A stretch of 64,000 nt of DNA from Ipomoea triloba (lineage: Eukaryota; Streptophyta; Magnoliopsida; Solanales; Convolvulaceae): the NCBI RefSeq assembly GCF_003576645.1, contig NC_044919.1:24492081-24556080 (forward strand). The letters are read 5' to 3'. Numbering within the stretch: position 1 is the stretch's first letter; every line of letters starts with the position of its first letter. This document shows, piece by piece, positions 1 to 11,660 of this stretch. Position numbers and translations under genes: made by a program. Below the pieces are notes generated by a model, which did no database searches, was not told where the DNA came from, and was given only the letters and a program-made list of their open reading frames with translations.

Positions 1-2423
1 TGGGGACTTGTCCGCCGTCGTCCCCCGCTCGAAGAAGCTTTTTGGTAGCGGAGCGCTCCGGCGGAAAACTTGACGGTGTGAGGTGTTCCGTTCGGTCAGC
101 AACAGCGACGGAGCAGGGCAGCGGCGACGGTCTTCAACTCCATCAGCGAAGCTTCCCTCCAGTCTTCCTCCTCTCGGTCGACGGCGACAACGCGAGTTCT
201 CGGCGATGCAGCAGCGGTCATGGGCGGCGGATCTTCTTCACAGGGCCGGAGAACCGTTGAGAGGTTGTAACTCCACGAACACGTATCCTAACAGCACGAG
301 ATGGAGTGGTTCAGCGGTATGGTGCCCTGCCTTGGAGCTGAAGTGCTTGGGTTCGAAACTGGCTCCTGCCAGATTAGTGAAGGATTAGCATAGCACTTAA
401 GGTAATTCTTCTTCTCTTTTTAACTCCTAAGGGTAGTTAGTTTAATAGTTGGTTTATAGGGTAGGGTATAGATCATTGTTACTCATCAAGGTTGTTATTA
501 GTTAATGTTTTGGATTAGTCATGATATTATTGTGGGTAGTTAGATCACTAGACCGTATTATTAGTATTATTATTATTATGCTCACATATAGTTTAGGTAG
601 TAACTATAAGGTTATAATGGACCGAATAGGAATATCAATGTCGTTATTTATAATCATAGTGACGGTGTTAGGAATTATATTAATTCTTCAGGTTCACAAG
701 TATGAACTAGCTTATGGGATGAGCTTTGAGTTTGGTGTATGCTTTTGGATTAATTACGCTTCAAAGGTAACCACTATGTCCATCAAAATCTATTTTTACA
801 CTCACTCTATATGATAATATTTGGTGATTGGAAATCCTAAAAATCCTTGATTATTAGCCTATTATTGATTGCGTTGGTTGGATTCATAGACTTGTGTCTT
901 GATCCTTTGTTTATTGATGTATATGAGCTTTGTTGGTTTGGATTTCCACGTTATTTGGCCTCTGTTGGATGAAATGTTGGTGTATTGTGATCTGATCTTG
1001 GTAATCTAGAACCTTTCTTTGTATTCTGAGCTGAGTCTGATTCGGTATGTGGGAATTGCTCTTGCGGGGTTCTCTAGCGGGAAAATGTAACCGCTGGGGT
1101 CTTCCGTGAGAGTAAGGTGGTAGTAATTGGTGAGTGATCCGTTGTTTGTTTCCTCCTTTGTTCTGGAGTTGTTGGAGTATTCTATTGGATAATTGTATCT
1201 TGATTCTGAGTATTTATTCATACCTCTTAGTCCATCGTAAGAGTCTATTATTTGGTTGGTTGAATCCTTGATTACATTATTTGGGAGTTGGTTGGTGTTC
1301 ATATCTGAGATGAGCACTCTGAGTGATGGTTCTTGGGCTGAGTTGAGTATGAGTATGTGGTGGTGGATCTTTGAGTATCTCTTGGTGGTTGTTTGGTGAT
1401 TTGACTGTGCTACTATTGGCTATTGACTTCTGACTTTGGGTTGATTACCCCTGTGATTGGGCCCTTGCCCCTGTGATTGGACTTAGGTCCCTGTGATTGG
1501 ACTTCGGTCCCTGTGATTGGGTTCATTACCCCTGTGATTGGGTTCATTACCCCTGTGATTGGACTTCGGTCCCTGTGATTGGACTTCGGTCCCTGTGATT
1601 GGGCTCATCACCCCTGCGTACCGGTTTTTCGGGTTTGACTCTTGACTTCTGACTTCTGACTATGTGATCGACTTGGTTTGATAGTTGGTTTGAGGGTTTG
1701 GAGGTTGGAGTCGGGTTTCTTCCTTGGTTGGTTGTTTGTGAGTTCTTATGTTATTCGGTTGCTATCTTGTTGCTCTCGTTGAGGTTGGTTGGTTCCTTTT
1801 GGATTGTTATTCAGTTGGTATCTCGGTTACTAGTTCGTTATTGTATTATGCTTTCGTGTTGGATATTGGCTTTGTTTGGATGAGTCTTGGTTTATGATTC
1901 GTTCAGTTTATCCTTGTTGAGTATCCGTTTTGAACTATTGAACAGTTTGTTGGTGTTTATATTCTATATGGGTGTGTAAACCTATTTACAAGCTTATGTA
2001 TATCTATATCTTCCTTGCGGGTGTGAATGGTGGTTACTTAGCAGTCTTTTGCTAATGGTTCTTTGTGTGTTTTCCAGGTTTGCCTTAAAGTCTATGCGTG
2101 AGCGCGATAGAGATACACCCGTATGAGGAGGCTTAGATAGTGGTTATGTTTTTAGATTTACGCTTTGGCCTGTGAGCCATTTGAGACTTTATATACTCTT
2201 GACTAGTGTTTGGATGTTGTTAAACATAACTTAAGGATTATCGTTTATACAGTTCCGTTTTTATGGTTAGCCTGTGCATCTAGGCCGTGTTATCTTACCT
2301 AGATGTGGCATGACGCCCCTTAGGTTTTAAATTCGCTTCCGCTATGTTCTGTTTTGGTTGAGATAGGCAGCTGTTGTGTTAAGTTATTATCTATCTCAGC
2401 TTGTGTAAGGTTGGGGTGTCACA
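1..2423 (+). mobile_element. 3' part of a giant LTR (family A, copy 1)
   Basis: The segment runs off the left edge of the window and ends with GGTTGGGGTGTCACA, the inverted form of the TGTNACACCCC start seen on other copies here. From about 560 onward it matches 12470-13963 in the same order, including a minisatellite and the stretch around the conserved CTTCCTTGCGGGTGTGAATG. The first 400 bases are GC-rich with chance open frames and correspond in position and base composition to 11661-12260. No protein domain is seen. A gypsy-type LTR is the best reading because of the TG/CA ends and great length; the matching internal region is not identified. Confidence 0.65.
1440..1615 (+). repeat. Minisatellite inside the family A LTR
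   Basis: About eight tandem units of roughly 20-21 bases, each built on CCCTGTGATTGG followed by variants of ACTTCGGT or GTTCATTAC. The same array occurs at 13345-13502, so it belongs to the LTR rather than to the insertion site. Unit order differs slightly between the two copies. Confidence 0.9.
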
Positions 2424-2534
2424 GTAGGAATATTTTAATTACAAGGATTTTAAGGATTCAAATTGAATAAAATCCCTTACAAGAATAAATTCAAGAATTG
2501 GGCTCTTGATTAGAATAAATAAATTAGGCTCAAG

Positions 2535-2580
<46 letters not shown>

Positions 2581-2680
2581 ATGTATTAAACTGAAAGAAC
2601 TAGCCCAATTAAAAATAATTAAATTGCCCAAGGAATTAATTATCGAACGAAAGGCTTGAACGAATTTACGGGGTGTTACA
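2424..2680 (+). mobile_element. LTR 3' end fragment, different family
   Basis: AT-rich stretch with a short (TA)n tract at 2537-2566 that ends in GGGGTGTTACA at 2680, the typical terminus of the TGTAACACCCC LTR class. Its start is cut off by copy 1 of family A. No coding potential. Confidence 0.4.
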
Positions 2681-4240
2681 ACAATATTCTATCTTTATTT
2701 GTTTTCTTTTGTTTTTATTAGCACTTTATTTTTATTCTACTGCGTTTCATCCAGCTAAGAATGTTAAAAGTGGAACTTTTGAGAAGAATCCCGAACAATG
2801 ATCAAACGAGGTACAATTCTTACTTTCCATCTTTCAATCAAATCTTTTATGGAATATTTTGTTAGGAAAAGGGACAGTCAATGCTCAATTGAAGAATTGC
2901 TACAAAAGGTATATCTTCTCCTGCCATTTAAAAGAAGGATAGTTGCTCAATATTGGTATAACATTCTTATTCTTTGAGTTAAAGATCTTTTTGGGTGTTA
3001 AATATTAAAAAGTCTAGTCCGAGCCCAGGAAACACTTTTAAAGTGTGGAAATGCGCTCCTTGTTAGTTAATTCTTTGACCCAACTCTTTCTCCACCGTGC
3101 CTCACGGCGACATCGAGGACGATGTCAACTTTTAAAGTGTGGAAAGGATGTTTGCATTAGATAAGTAATCAGATGAGTTGATTAGATGTTAGGATAAAGA
3201 GTGTGTTGTTGTCTGCACTATCTAGGAAGACTCATACTTTTACGCCAAAACAAATGTTTGAAATATGCCCTGGAAGCTATCTGTGACACACACTACCATC
3301 AAATTTGAAAAATTTCGTATGATTGCATGTCTTTCGTCTTCTATTTTAGTGGGACCTTAGTCAAGGATCGCTCGAAGTGGGAGTGTGTACTTTCTAGGTT
3401 TTAGAAAGATAAAATTGCGAAGCCCGGAAATGAACTAAATCTAGCAGGACATGGGGCAAAAGGAGAGCTTTAAAGTGAGCTTTGAGTGAAAATAATCCCT
3501 ACTCCCTAGAAAAAGGCACGAGGGGTTGACATGTGAAACGTGAATAAAGGCTTTCAAAAAGGCCACTCCCTGAGATAAAATTTGAGGAAAGCCTTCTCGC
3601 TAGGAAGTGTTCAACCATAGTCTTCGCATGCTATATCTGGAGTCGGTTGTCCACTTAATAATGTTCCTAGGAGAAGAGAAAAATGAGAGGAGGTGAGCCG
3701 CCTCGCTAAGATTCGGGCACCCATTGCACCGACCTTCGAAAAAGCATGGATCTCCATGTGAAGTCGGGTAGCCCGATGACGTTATCTTATGAGGTGAGAA
3801 AATAGAGCGATCGCCCAAGCCATGGCGATGAGCGGTCCGTGTCCCTGCTCTCACTTAATTTTCAGTACAGGGGCTTTGGCGTATGGTCGAAAAATTTGGC
3901 CAGGTTGTGCACATCGTTCCCACTAGTGAAATCGGCTTTTAGGCCACAATAAAATGGAAGACGAATCCCCAATAATTGCATGATTGGAAATGTGTGACTG
4001 TCATTTTTGAAACCTACACTTGAAAAGCATTTGCTTCCTCAGTATATTCCTTACATTTGTTTAACCTAAACTTAATAGTGTTGATAGATAGTGAAGAGAA
4101 TTTCACCCACTTCATTCCGACACATCTGATCACGAATTTTTGATTATCTTATGTTCATTCAACTGTTATTGGCACTTAGATGATTAGGAAGTGATAAAAC
4201 GCTTACTTGAGGACAAACAATATCTAAAGTGTGGAAATTT
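2681..4240 (+). mobile_element. 3' internal region of an Athila-like gypsy element
   Basis: No open frame of note. The repeated phrase AAAGTGTGGAAA (near 3040, 3130 and 4220) and its position directly before an LTR starting TGATAAGTGC resemble the long non-coding 3' region of Athila/Tat-lineage elements. Assignment rests on this layout and on the gag-protease remnant downstream, so it is inference. No polypurine tract is certain. Confidence 0.45.
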
Positions 4241-5475
4241 TGATAAGTGCAAAAAATAGTCTTTTTACGGGTCATGATTAGATAATATTTTAATGAATCT
4301 ACACCCATTTATGATCACTTTCATGGATAAAATCTCTAATTAACTTCTATTTGATAATTTCAGCTCAAGAAAATTACTTCGAATCATTTCCGAATGATAC
4401 ATCAAGGTTTTAGGCCAAAAGAAGAATCAATCAAAGAAATCATCATGCAAGAGGCAGCCACGCCCACTCACACGCGTGTGAGCAGGCGTGGATTTTATCC
4501 AGAGAGCTCCCACGCGCCCTCACACGCGTGTGACAGACGTGGGAGCAGACCAGTAGGGCAACAGCTGAAATCTGATTTTTGAGCAGCTATTTAAACCATT
4601 TTCTCTCATTTTTGGAGGAGGACTCTCTCAACTTTCAGATCTGAATTTTCTTATTATTCCTTCCCCTCTTGGGGAGGAAAAACACACTCAATGTCCATTA
4701 GATTAATTTAGATCGTAGAATTGAAGATGGATTGAAGATGTAGACCTAACACCCCTTGGGTAACATGTTCTTTTCATTTGATTATTAGATTAGATCTATT
4801 GATTGAGAGTAATCTTTATTTTATTGTTTTTATTTATGTTTATCATGTTAGAGTAGATTAATCGGGTGTGTGTGCCCTTGTTGATCTATGGATTGTTGCT
4901 TATAGTTTGATATTATGATCTTGGTGTTGTGGGAGAATGTTTGATGCTTTGTATGGATGTTGTTGCTTAATCTTTGCTTCTATTTCCGGCCGGGATAGGT
5001 AGTAAACCCATAGGAAGTGAGTGTGTGCGCGATAGCAGCCACTCACGAGCCTAGATCATCCATATCTCCGCTCTTAATCCGAAAGGATGAGATCCGAGAG
5101 GAGTGGTAGGTAAGGTGTTCGATAAAATGCCTCAACCGAATGAGGATTGAGAGTTTGAGTGTGACGCCACTCAATACAAAGACCGTGACTCCCTAGATCA
5201 ATCCCGAAACCCAATTCCAAGCTACCTACGATAATCAATCCTTAGACTTAACCTTGGCATGCAACCCTTTCCTTTCATCTCTCTTATTTACCATCTTATT
5301 TTACTTTCAAACCCTTCAACCAACCATGAACTCTTCCTTTAATTCTTGTAAGTCTTACCTTTCCACCTCTTAAATGCCACACGTATTCGATTCCCATTCG
5401 CCATCCTTGAGAGACACGACACTCGGGGAATCTTCCTCGTTTTACCACCTTTACACTCACTCACCCCATACAAAC
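4241..5475 (+). mobile_element. Probable Athila-like LTR
   Basis: Starts TGATAAGTGC at 4241. It contains paired CACACGCGTGTGA motifs (4470 and 4520 areas) and a possible TATA stretch near 4590, then a purine/pyrimidine-rich leader. The 3' edge is uncertain (about 5400-5480) because no clear primer binding site follows. It is preceded by 3' internal sequence and followed by gag, so this is either a junction of two tandem elements or a rearranged copy. Confidence 0.45.
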
Positions 5476-5492
5476 ATCATTCAGTAGAAAAG

Positions 5493-6767
5493 ATGGAAGG
5501 AAAACCCAAGCCTTGCATGTCTTTGGCAATTTACTGTAACATCTATGGAGGACCTCATCATACCAATATTTGCACTTCTCTGTCTGCATTTGAGCAAGTT
5601 GAGGCGGTAGATTACCAAAGGAACAACAACTTCAATGCTTATGGACAAAACCAAAGATCAAACAACAATTGGAAACAGGGAGAGGGTTGGAACAATAGTA
5701 ACAATGATGGATATCAAGCGCGAGGACAATACAACTATGGAAACAAGCCTGCATATGGACAGAATGATAAGAACAGACTGATGTACAATCAAAACCAAGG
5801 AAATGGAAATCAAATGACCCAGTTTAGGCCACAATACAACTCTCAACTTGACTTTACTCAACAGAGGAGGGATGACATCCGTGAAGTAGATGAAAGACTT
5901 ACAAGAACGATCATGGAACTCAAAAATGATCGGGCAAATCTAAAACAAGAGATTACTCATGAGATTCGACAAGAGTCTAAGGCTACACTTAAGACAATTG
6001 AGAATCAAATCTCTCAAATGTTTAAGATGATGTCTGAGAGACACTACGGACAACTCCCGAGTAACACTGAGAACAATCCAAAAGAGAGAGTCAATGCCAT
6101 TGATGCCAAGGAAGATAAACATGAAAAGTGTGATCCAATGGATGCTATTTGTGGAAAATGTCAATGTAAGGTAGATGACAAAAGAAACGAGACTACTTCT
6201 TGTAGTCCCACTTTCGAATTGAAAAATGCGAGCGGTTCATGCACCATCTCAATGAAGGAAAACAAGGAGAAAACCACTTCGGAAGAATGCCCAAAAGAAA
6301 GAGAGCTACCACGAGACAACATCAAAAGTTCGAAAGAGAAAGAAAGGGCTCGAGAAGGTACAATTAATGCTTTTATCCGAAAATTTTTCAATAACAAAGA
6401 ATGCCGTGAGTTATTTGAGAATGACAACAATGACAATTTTACTTGTTTAAGCCAAGAATCTTCGGCTTGTTTGACTGAGGGTTACCCCAGAAAGAAGGGT
6501 GACCCTAGAGCTTTGTTGATTCCTTGTTCTATACAGAATATGGAACCTCAAAACGCTCTTGCTGATCTTGGTGCTTCTATCAATGTCATGTCTTCTAATC
6601 TTTCTGCAAAATTGAACTTACCATGCTTGAAACCGACGAGGCTGACTCTACGTTTAGCTGACGGAACCACACGGTATCCGGAAGGCTTAGCGGAAGATGT
6701 TCTAGTAAGAATAGGAAAATTTCTTGTGCCTGTCGATTTTGTTGTTTGTAAGATGGGTGATAATGAG
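5493..6767 (+). pseudogene. Athila-like gag/protease fragment, cut off by an LTR
   Basis: An open frame of about 425 codons that corresponds to the second half of an Athila-type gag followed by the aspartic protease. Residues about 10-32 form a Cys/His-containing patch, then comes an Asn/Gln/Tyr-rich low-complexity tract (about 40-115) and a charged segment likely to form a coiled coil (about 125-190). The protease begins near residue 325 with IPCSIQNMEPQNALADLGAS, the DLGAS variant of the active-site D-T/S-G-A motif, and continues through RLADGTTRYPEG and FVVCKMGD. The usual N-terminal gag domain is missing, and reverse transcriptase and integrase are absent because an inverted LTR fragment begins at 6768. 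The last ten or so codons of the open frame belong to that LTR. Non-functional remnant. Confidence 0.75.
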
Positions 6768-7136
6768 TGTGACACCCCAACCTCACACAAGCTGAGATAG
6801 ATAAAAGCTCAACACAACAGCTGCCTATCTCAACCAATAACATAACATAGCGGAAGCGAATTTAAAACTTAAGGGCGTCATGCCACATCTAGGTAGAAAA
6901 CGCAGCCTAGATGCACAGGCTAACCATAAGAAACGAACTAACTGTCATGCATAACGATAAAATCCTCAAGTCATGTTTAACAACATCCAAACACTAGACA
7001 AGAGTATATAATATCTCAATTGGCACACAGGCCCACAAACCAAAGTCTAAACAAGGTAAACTAAGTCTAAGCTTCCTCATAACCATTCACACCCGCAAGG
7101 AGATATAGATATACATAAGCTTGTAAATAGGTTTAC
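6768..7136 (-). mobile_element. Inverted 3' end fragment of family A LTR (copy 3)
   Basis: Begins TGTGACACCCCAACCT, the reverse complement of the 3' end of copy 1 at 2423, and follows it in reverse back to about 1977. A segment matching about 2035-2110 is missing. It interrupts the gag-protease frame and directly abuts the start of another family A LTR at 7137, making a head-to-head junction. Confidence 0.75.
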
Positions 7137-7901
7137 TGTAACACCCCGAAATTTCCTACTACTCTATTAAATATAAAGGGGTTATTTTTATTAGTAAGTA
7201 ATTATTTAAGTAATTATAAGTATAATTATTTCCTATGGGCTTGGGATTATATACTCTTGTATATATAGTTTATTGATATGATTATTAATAATAGGCTATG
7301 GCCCAATATTTCTATAGTTGTATATATATTTCCTACACAAATATTATTATTGAGCCCACATGAATTATATTTCTTAAGGATTATATTATAAGCCCATAGT
7401 TATGATTATTTAAATATATGTATTATAAGTTATGGTCTTGACCCAACTACTCTAAGCCCATAAGTTATGGAAATGGAGTTTCATTTGGATCATACTTGGT
7501 CTTGAACCCCCAAACCCAACTCAAATGATCCAAATGTTTAGCCCAAACTAGAAGCCCTTCCTAAAATGACCTAGCCCAAAATAGTAGCTTCCCAAATTAG
7601 AAACCTAGTGTTCAGCAGCCAAGCCATCCGGTCTCACCATCTCCCTTTGGCATTTTACGCAACATAGCAGCGAGTTCCCCCAACGACAACAACGATGGAA
7701 TTCCGGCGGTGGTAGTGACAAGCGCAGTTGAGCTCCATCACCGGCCTCCGACTTCACCGACGTGAAGCAATAGCAAGCAACAGCTGTAGGCCTTGTGTAT
7801 CATCCTCCCTTCTTCCTCCCTCGTCGATGCCCACGGCAGAGATTGGCGGTGATGGTCCCCGAAGGCCGCAACGACAAGCGGGCGTGACAATGGACCCCCG
7901 T
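7137..7901 (+). mobile_element. 5' part of family A LTR (copy 2)
   Basis: Starts TGTAACACCCCGAAATTTCC, a normal LTR 5' end, and is interrupted at 7901 by the solo LTR that follows. It resumes at 11661 after the duplicated CCCGT. AT-rich at the start, GC-richer near 7630-7900. Frames seen in the GC-rich part are not supported as genes. Confidence 0.6.
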
Positions 7902-10900
7902 TGTAACACCCCAATTTTCAACTCTTACATTTATTACAAAATCTGTAATAAAACGCTTGCGGAAGCTTACATCTTATCAGCAGAAAACTGGGTGCTACCG
8001 CCACACCTAGAGTGAATTCTATCACCTCTTTGACATCCTCCACTCTAAGTGCACATGCTAAACTTACAACATCAACAACAATCCCTTTCTACATCAAAGA
8101 GTGGACCCCAACCTCAACTTCCATCCTATTCAGAGCTCATCGGGCTACAGGAACCAACCCTATACAACATCTGTTAACAGAAAACACATCGAAGTGTAGT
8201 TAGCGCGACGGCTAAGTAAGGAAATCCATTGTCACTTAAAAGTAGACAAAGGTTTGAAAACATAATAATTTGAAATATTTATAAAGTTTTTCCCATGATT
8301 TGAAAATCCACCTGCAACCAAATGATTCGTAGATAGTATAGTAGCGTATATACGTTAAATCATGTAAAGCTTTTCTCAAATAAGAATAATGGCAAAACTG
8401 CCGCTCAAAATCATTTTCACGTCTCAACATCAAGTGAATTTGCACAACCATACTTGACATCTTCACAATATCTCATTTCTCAGACATCAGTCGTCTAGTT
8501 TCTTGGAACTAGTATCATACATCTCATCATAGCATTACACATCTCATCATGGACATCACACATCTCATCATAGACATTGATTCAACCATTACTTATAAAA
8601 GCTCGACTTAGTTTCATTTCAAAGTATGAGGCCTTATAGGAAATGTTGAATATTCCTTGTCGTTGACCGATTGAACCTGGAACAGGGGCTTGCGGTCATT
8701 ACCCAAGTTCTCTTCTCGGTTCCTTGGACGATGGTTCATTAGAATGGCCCCTAGTGTGGCCCCGCCTAGGTCCATTAAAATGACACCAACCCGGAGACGA
8801 CTGAGTCAATACGCTTAAGTGTGCACACCCCCACAGTCTAGCCATACATGAGTGACGTAGAGACTCGGCGAATAGACTTCGCCTAAGTACGAATACAATC
8901 GTACGTATTTCAATGACAACCTTCGGTAATTATAGCCCGAGGTAAAAAGACAACAAGGCCCTCGTAACTTCTTGAAACTAAGGTTTTAATCATTTTAACG
9001 TCATTTTCTCATCATTTCCACGTAAAGTACCCACTCACTAAAGTGGTATTTTCCCTCAAAAATAAGGTTTTGACAACCGATGTACCAAAATAGCATACGT
9101 TTTTCAACGTAAGTTTTCATAAACATTTTCACTTGCCCAAAGGCTTTTCAAACGTAATTCAAGTACGAGCAAAATTTGGAAGAAAACAATGTTGAGAAAA
9201 TATTGAACACAAGCTGGTCACTCATCGGATACTTATATATTCTACTAACACTACGTATATCCATTCCCAATACTTATTCCTTATCATGAATCTCAGTTCA
9301 TCTTACAATCCAATCATCATCGGTGATCCATAATCATGGTTCCACCATTAATCATTAATAGATAGTTGTCCTGCTCACTATCGTCATCAACAACTTCCAC
9401 TATCATCAACACCATTATAACGTAAGGAAATCACACATCCATAATCGATACTTAGTCACCCATAATCCAACAATTAACCTTAATCATTCTTAAGCATTAA
9501 CTATTGTCATTAGTAAGTACTAACCTTGTAACCCATCATCGACAACAAGTCAACAACCTTATAACATCATTATCAAGTCATCGAAAGAATTAACTCCGCT
9601 ATTAACCATAATCCATAATTATCCATTAATCTAAACCATTAAATTCATAATCACCAATTCATAACTCATGTAACATAATTATAGCATTATATATCACCAC
9701 CATAATTATAATTCAACATCTTAACTCACAACATAATGACATCACCATCCTCAATAACGTCATCCATCATTCCATCATCCTCATTTAATTCCATCATTAA
9801 TTCAATCTTAATCATAATCCTTATAAGCTCATAATCTTCATAACTTTCCTTATTTAGTAATAAGAATAATAGTTCCTAATCACCATTATCAATAATCACC
9901 ACCCTTAACCATAATTCATAATTGATTTCAAACCTTAAATCACTAAACCATAACTCATAATTAGACCACAATTTCTCACCTTCAACAACTTACCCATCTA
10001 TAATTAACATAAACCTTTAGTCATTAGTCCAACATTATCCTCATCACTAGGCTTCAACGTTAACCAAATCACCAATCTATATCATAATCTTAACATCCTC
10101 TCATTACTCAATAATCACCATAATTAATCCTTAAGTGCTCTTAATCATTACGTTAATCCACCATCATTAATTAACAAAATTCATTAAACAAACCCATGAT
10201 ACTCATTCATCCTGAACCTATAATCATTCTCATAACCTATTAGGTTCATTACAACTCCATCATCTAAAGATCAATGATAATAATCAAAACTTATACGATT
10301 TGATCTTACTCCCGAACCTACTGGACTCCACTGGACGCGCAGTGGACGCGCGTCCAGGTCCGCGTCCAACACGTTCTGCCTATTCTGGACAGTAACTCAG
10401 CTTGCGCAGTCCAAAAGATTGAGCCGGTAACAATAGTTCCCGAACTCTTTTTCACTTGAAATTTTTATGGTAGAACCCCAACTTATAGTACTTGATGTCC
10501 ATAAAAAGTTTTGGTCATTTTGGTTCACGAATAAACACAGAAAATTCCATTTTTGCCCTTGGCAGTGTGCTGTCCGGATTTTTCTCTCTCTGGACCAGTT
10601 TTGGAAAATAATTTGGAAACCATACTTATACTACTCCGATCATTATGAAATTTTATATGCAGCTTCTACACTTATAGAACTACATCTCTAAAAAAAATTG
10701 GATCAAAATACCTTACCAATTTTTCCCAAAAATTCTCGGAAATCACTGCCAGAGACTAGCTTAATTTCTTGTCAATATTTTCACAAGTATAAGCCTATAT
10801 GGGCATAAATATAATATGTACATGCATATACAAGCCATTATCATGTATAAAAACATATTCATAAAACTCCTAATCTCATCATTCACTAGCAATTGTCCAT

Positions 10901-11270
10901 TTTCAAGTGACTAAACCGACTGAAGGGATTCCTTACCTCTTTGAAAGCATTCTAACACCATAAGATGGATTTTGGATCTTTTCCCCAAATTTCACCTTAA
11001 ACCCTAGGATCAAAATCAACAACATAACAACATAATTTAAGAAATCTTAACTTAGATTCATGATCTAGGAAGGAAAACAAAGCTTTTGAACCGAATAAAA
11101 TAGAAATTTACCGAACAATTTGCGATCGAGACTTGAAATTTCTTCCTCTCTCTCTCTCTCTTTCTCTCACGAATTGGAAGATGAAGATGAAGAAATGGGA
11201 ATGGGAATGAAATGGAAATTTTGCTTCATACTTATCCTATATATATATATACGTAATAAGATCTATATAT

Positions 11271-11303
<33 letters not shown>

Positions 11304-11660
11304 TATATGGATACTTATCCACACTTATATATAATAATAATATTACTAATAATAATAATAAAATATGGATGAATCTTATCTCATAAGCTTGGTACCAAAA
11401 TATTAATATTAATATTTTTGCACAAAATAATCCTTTGAGATAAAAATTTTACAATAGGTTAATTTCAAACAACTTCTGGACCCCTTTTAAAATTATAACT
11501 TGAGTTGAAATATGTTGGTCCAAAGTTCGCGAAACAACCTTTGTTTTGAAAGATACATAATTATAAAGAAATATTCTTAAAGAATATTAGATTTAATAAT
11601 AAGTCCGAAATAATCTCAATATGAAAATAAATTTTGGGTTTAAAATTTAGGGGTATCACA
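7902..11660. mobile_element. Giant solo LTR (3.76 kb) with 5-bp target duplication
   Basis: Starts TGTAACACCCCAATTTTC and ends GGGGTATCACA, so it has TG..CA ends with short inverted termini. It is flanked on both sides by CCCGT (7897-7901 and 11661-11665), a perfect 5-bp target site duplication. No internal LTR boundary, primer site, polypurine tract or polyprotein is visible, so this is best read as a solo LTR left by recombination between two long LTRs. LTRs of this length are known in Tekay/Del-type chromoviruses and related gypsy lineages; the lineage here is inference. It contains a CT/GA-rich stretch near 11150 and (TAA)n near 11275 and 11330. Confidence 0.75.

Noticed and set aside
1..388. 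Two overlapping frames at the left edge
   Set aside because: Same reason: GC-rich LTR part, no domain, not kept in the second LTR copy.
1440..1615. Regularly spaced repeats resembling a CRISPR array
   Set aside because: Contiguous minisatellite without unique spacers, in plant nuclear DNA.
3600..3854. 84-codon minus frame
   Set aside because: Lies in the non-coding 3' part of an Athila-like element; no domain.
8236..8466. Minus frame of 76 codons in the solo LTR
   Set aside because: No domain, AT-rich, inside non-coding LTR.
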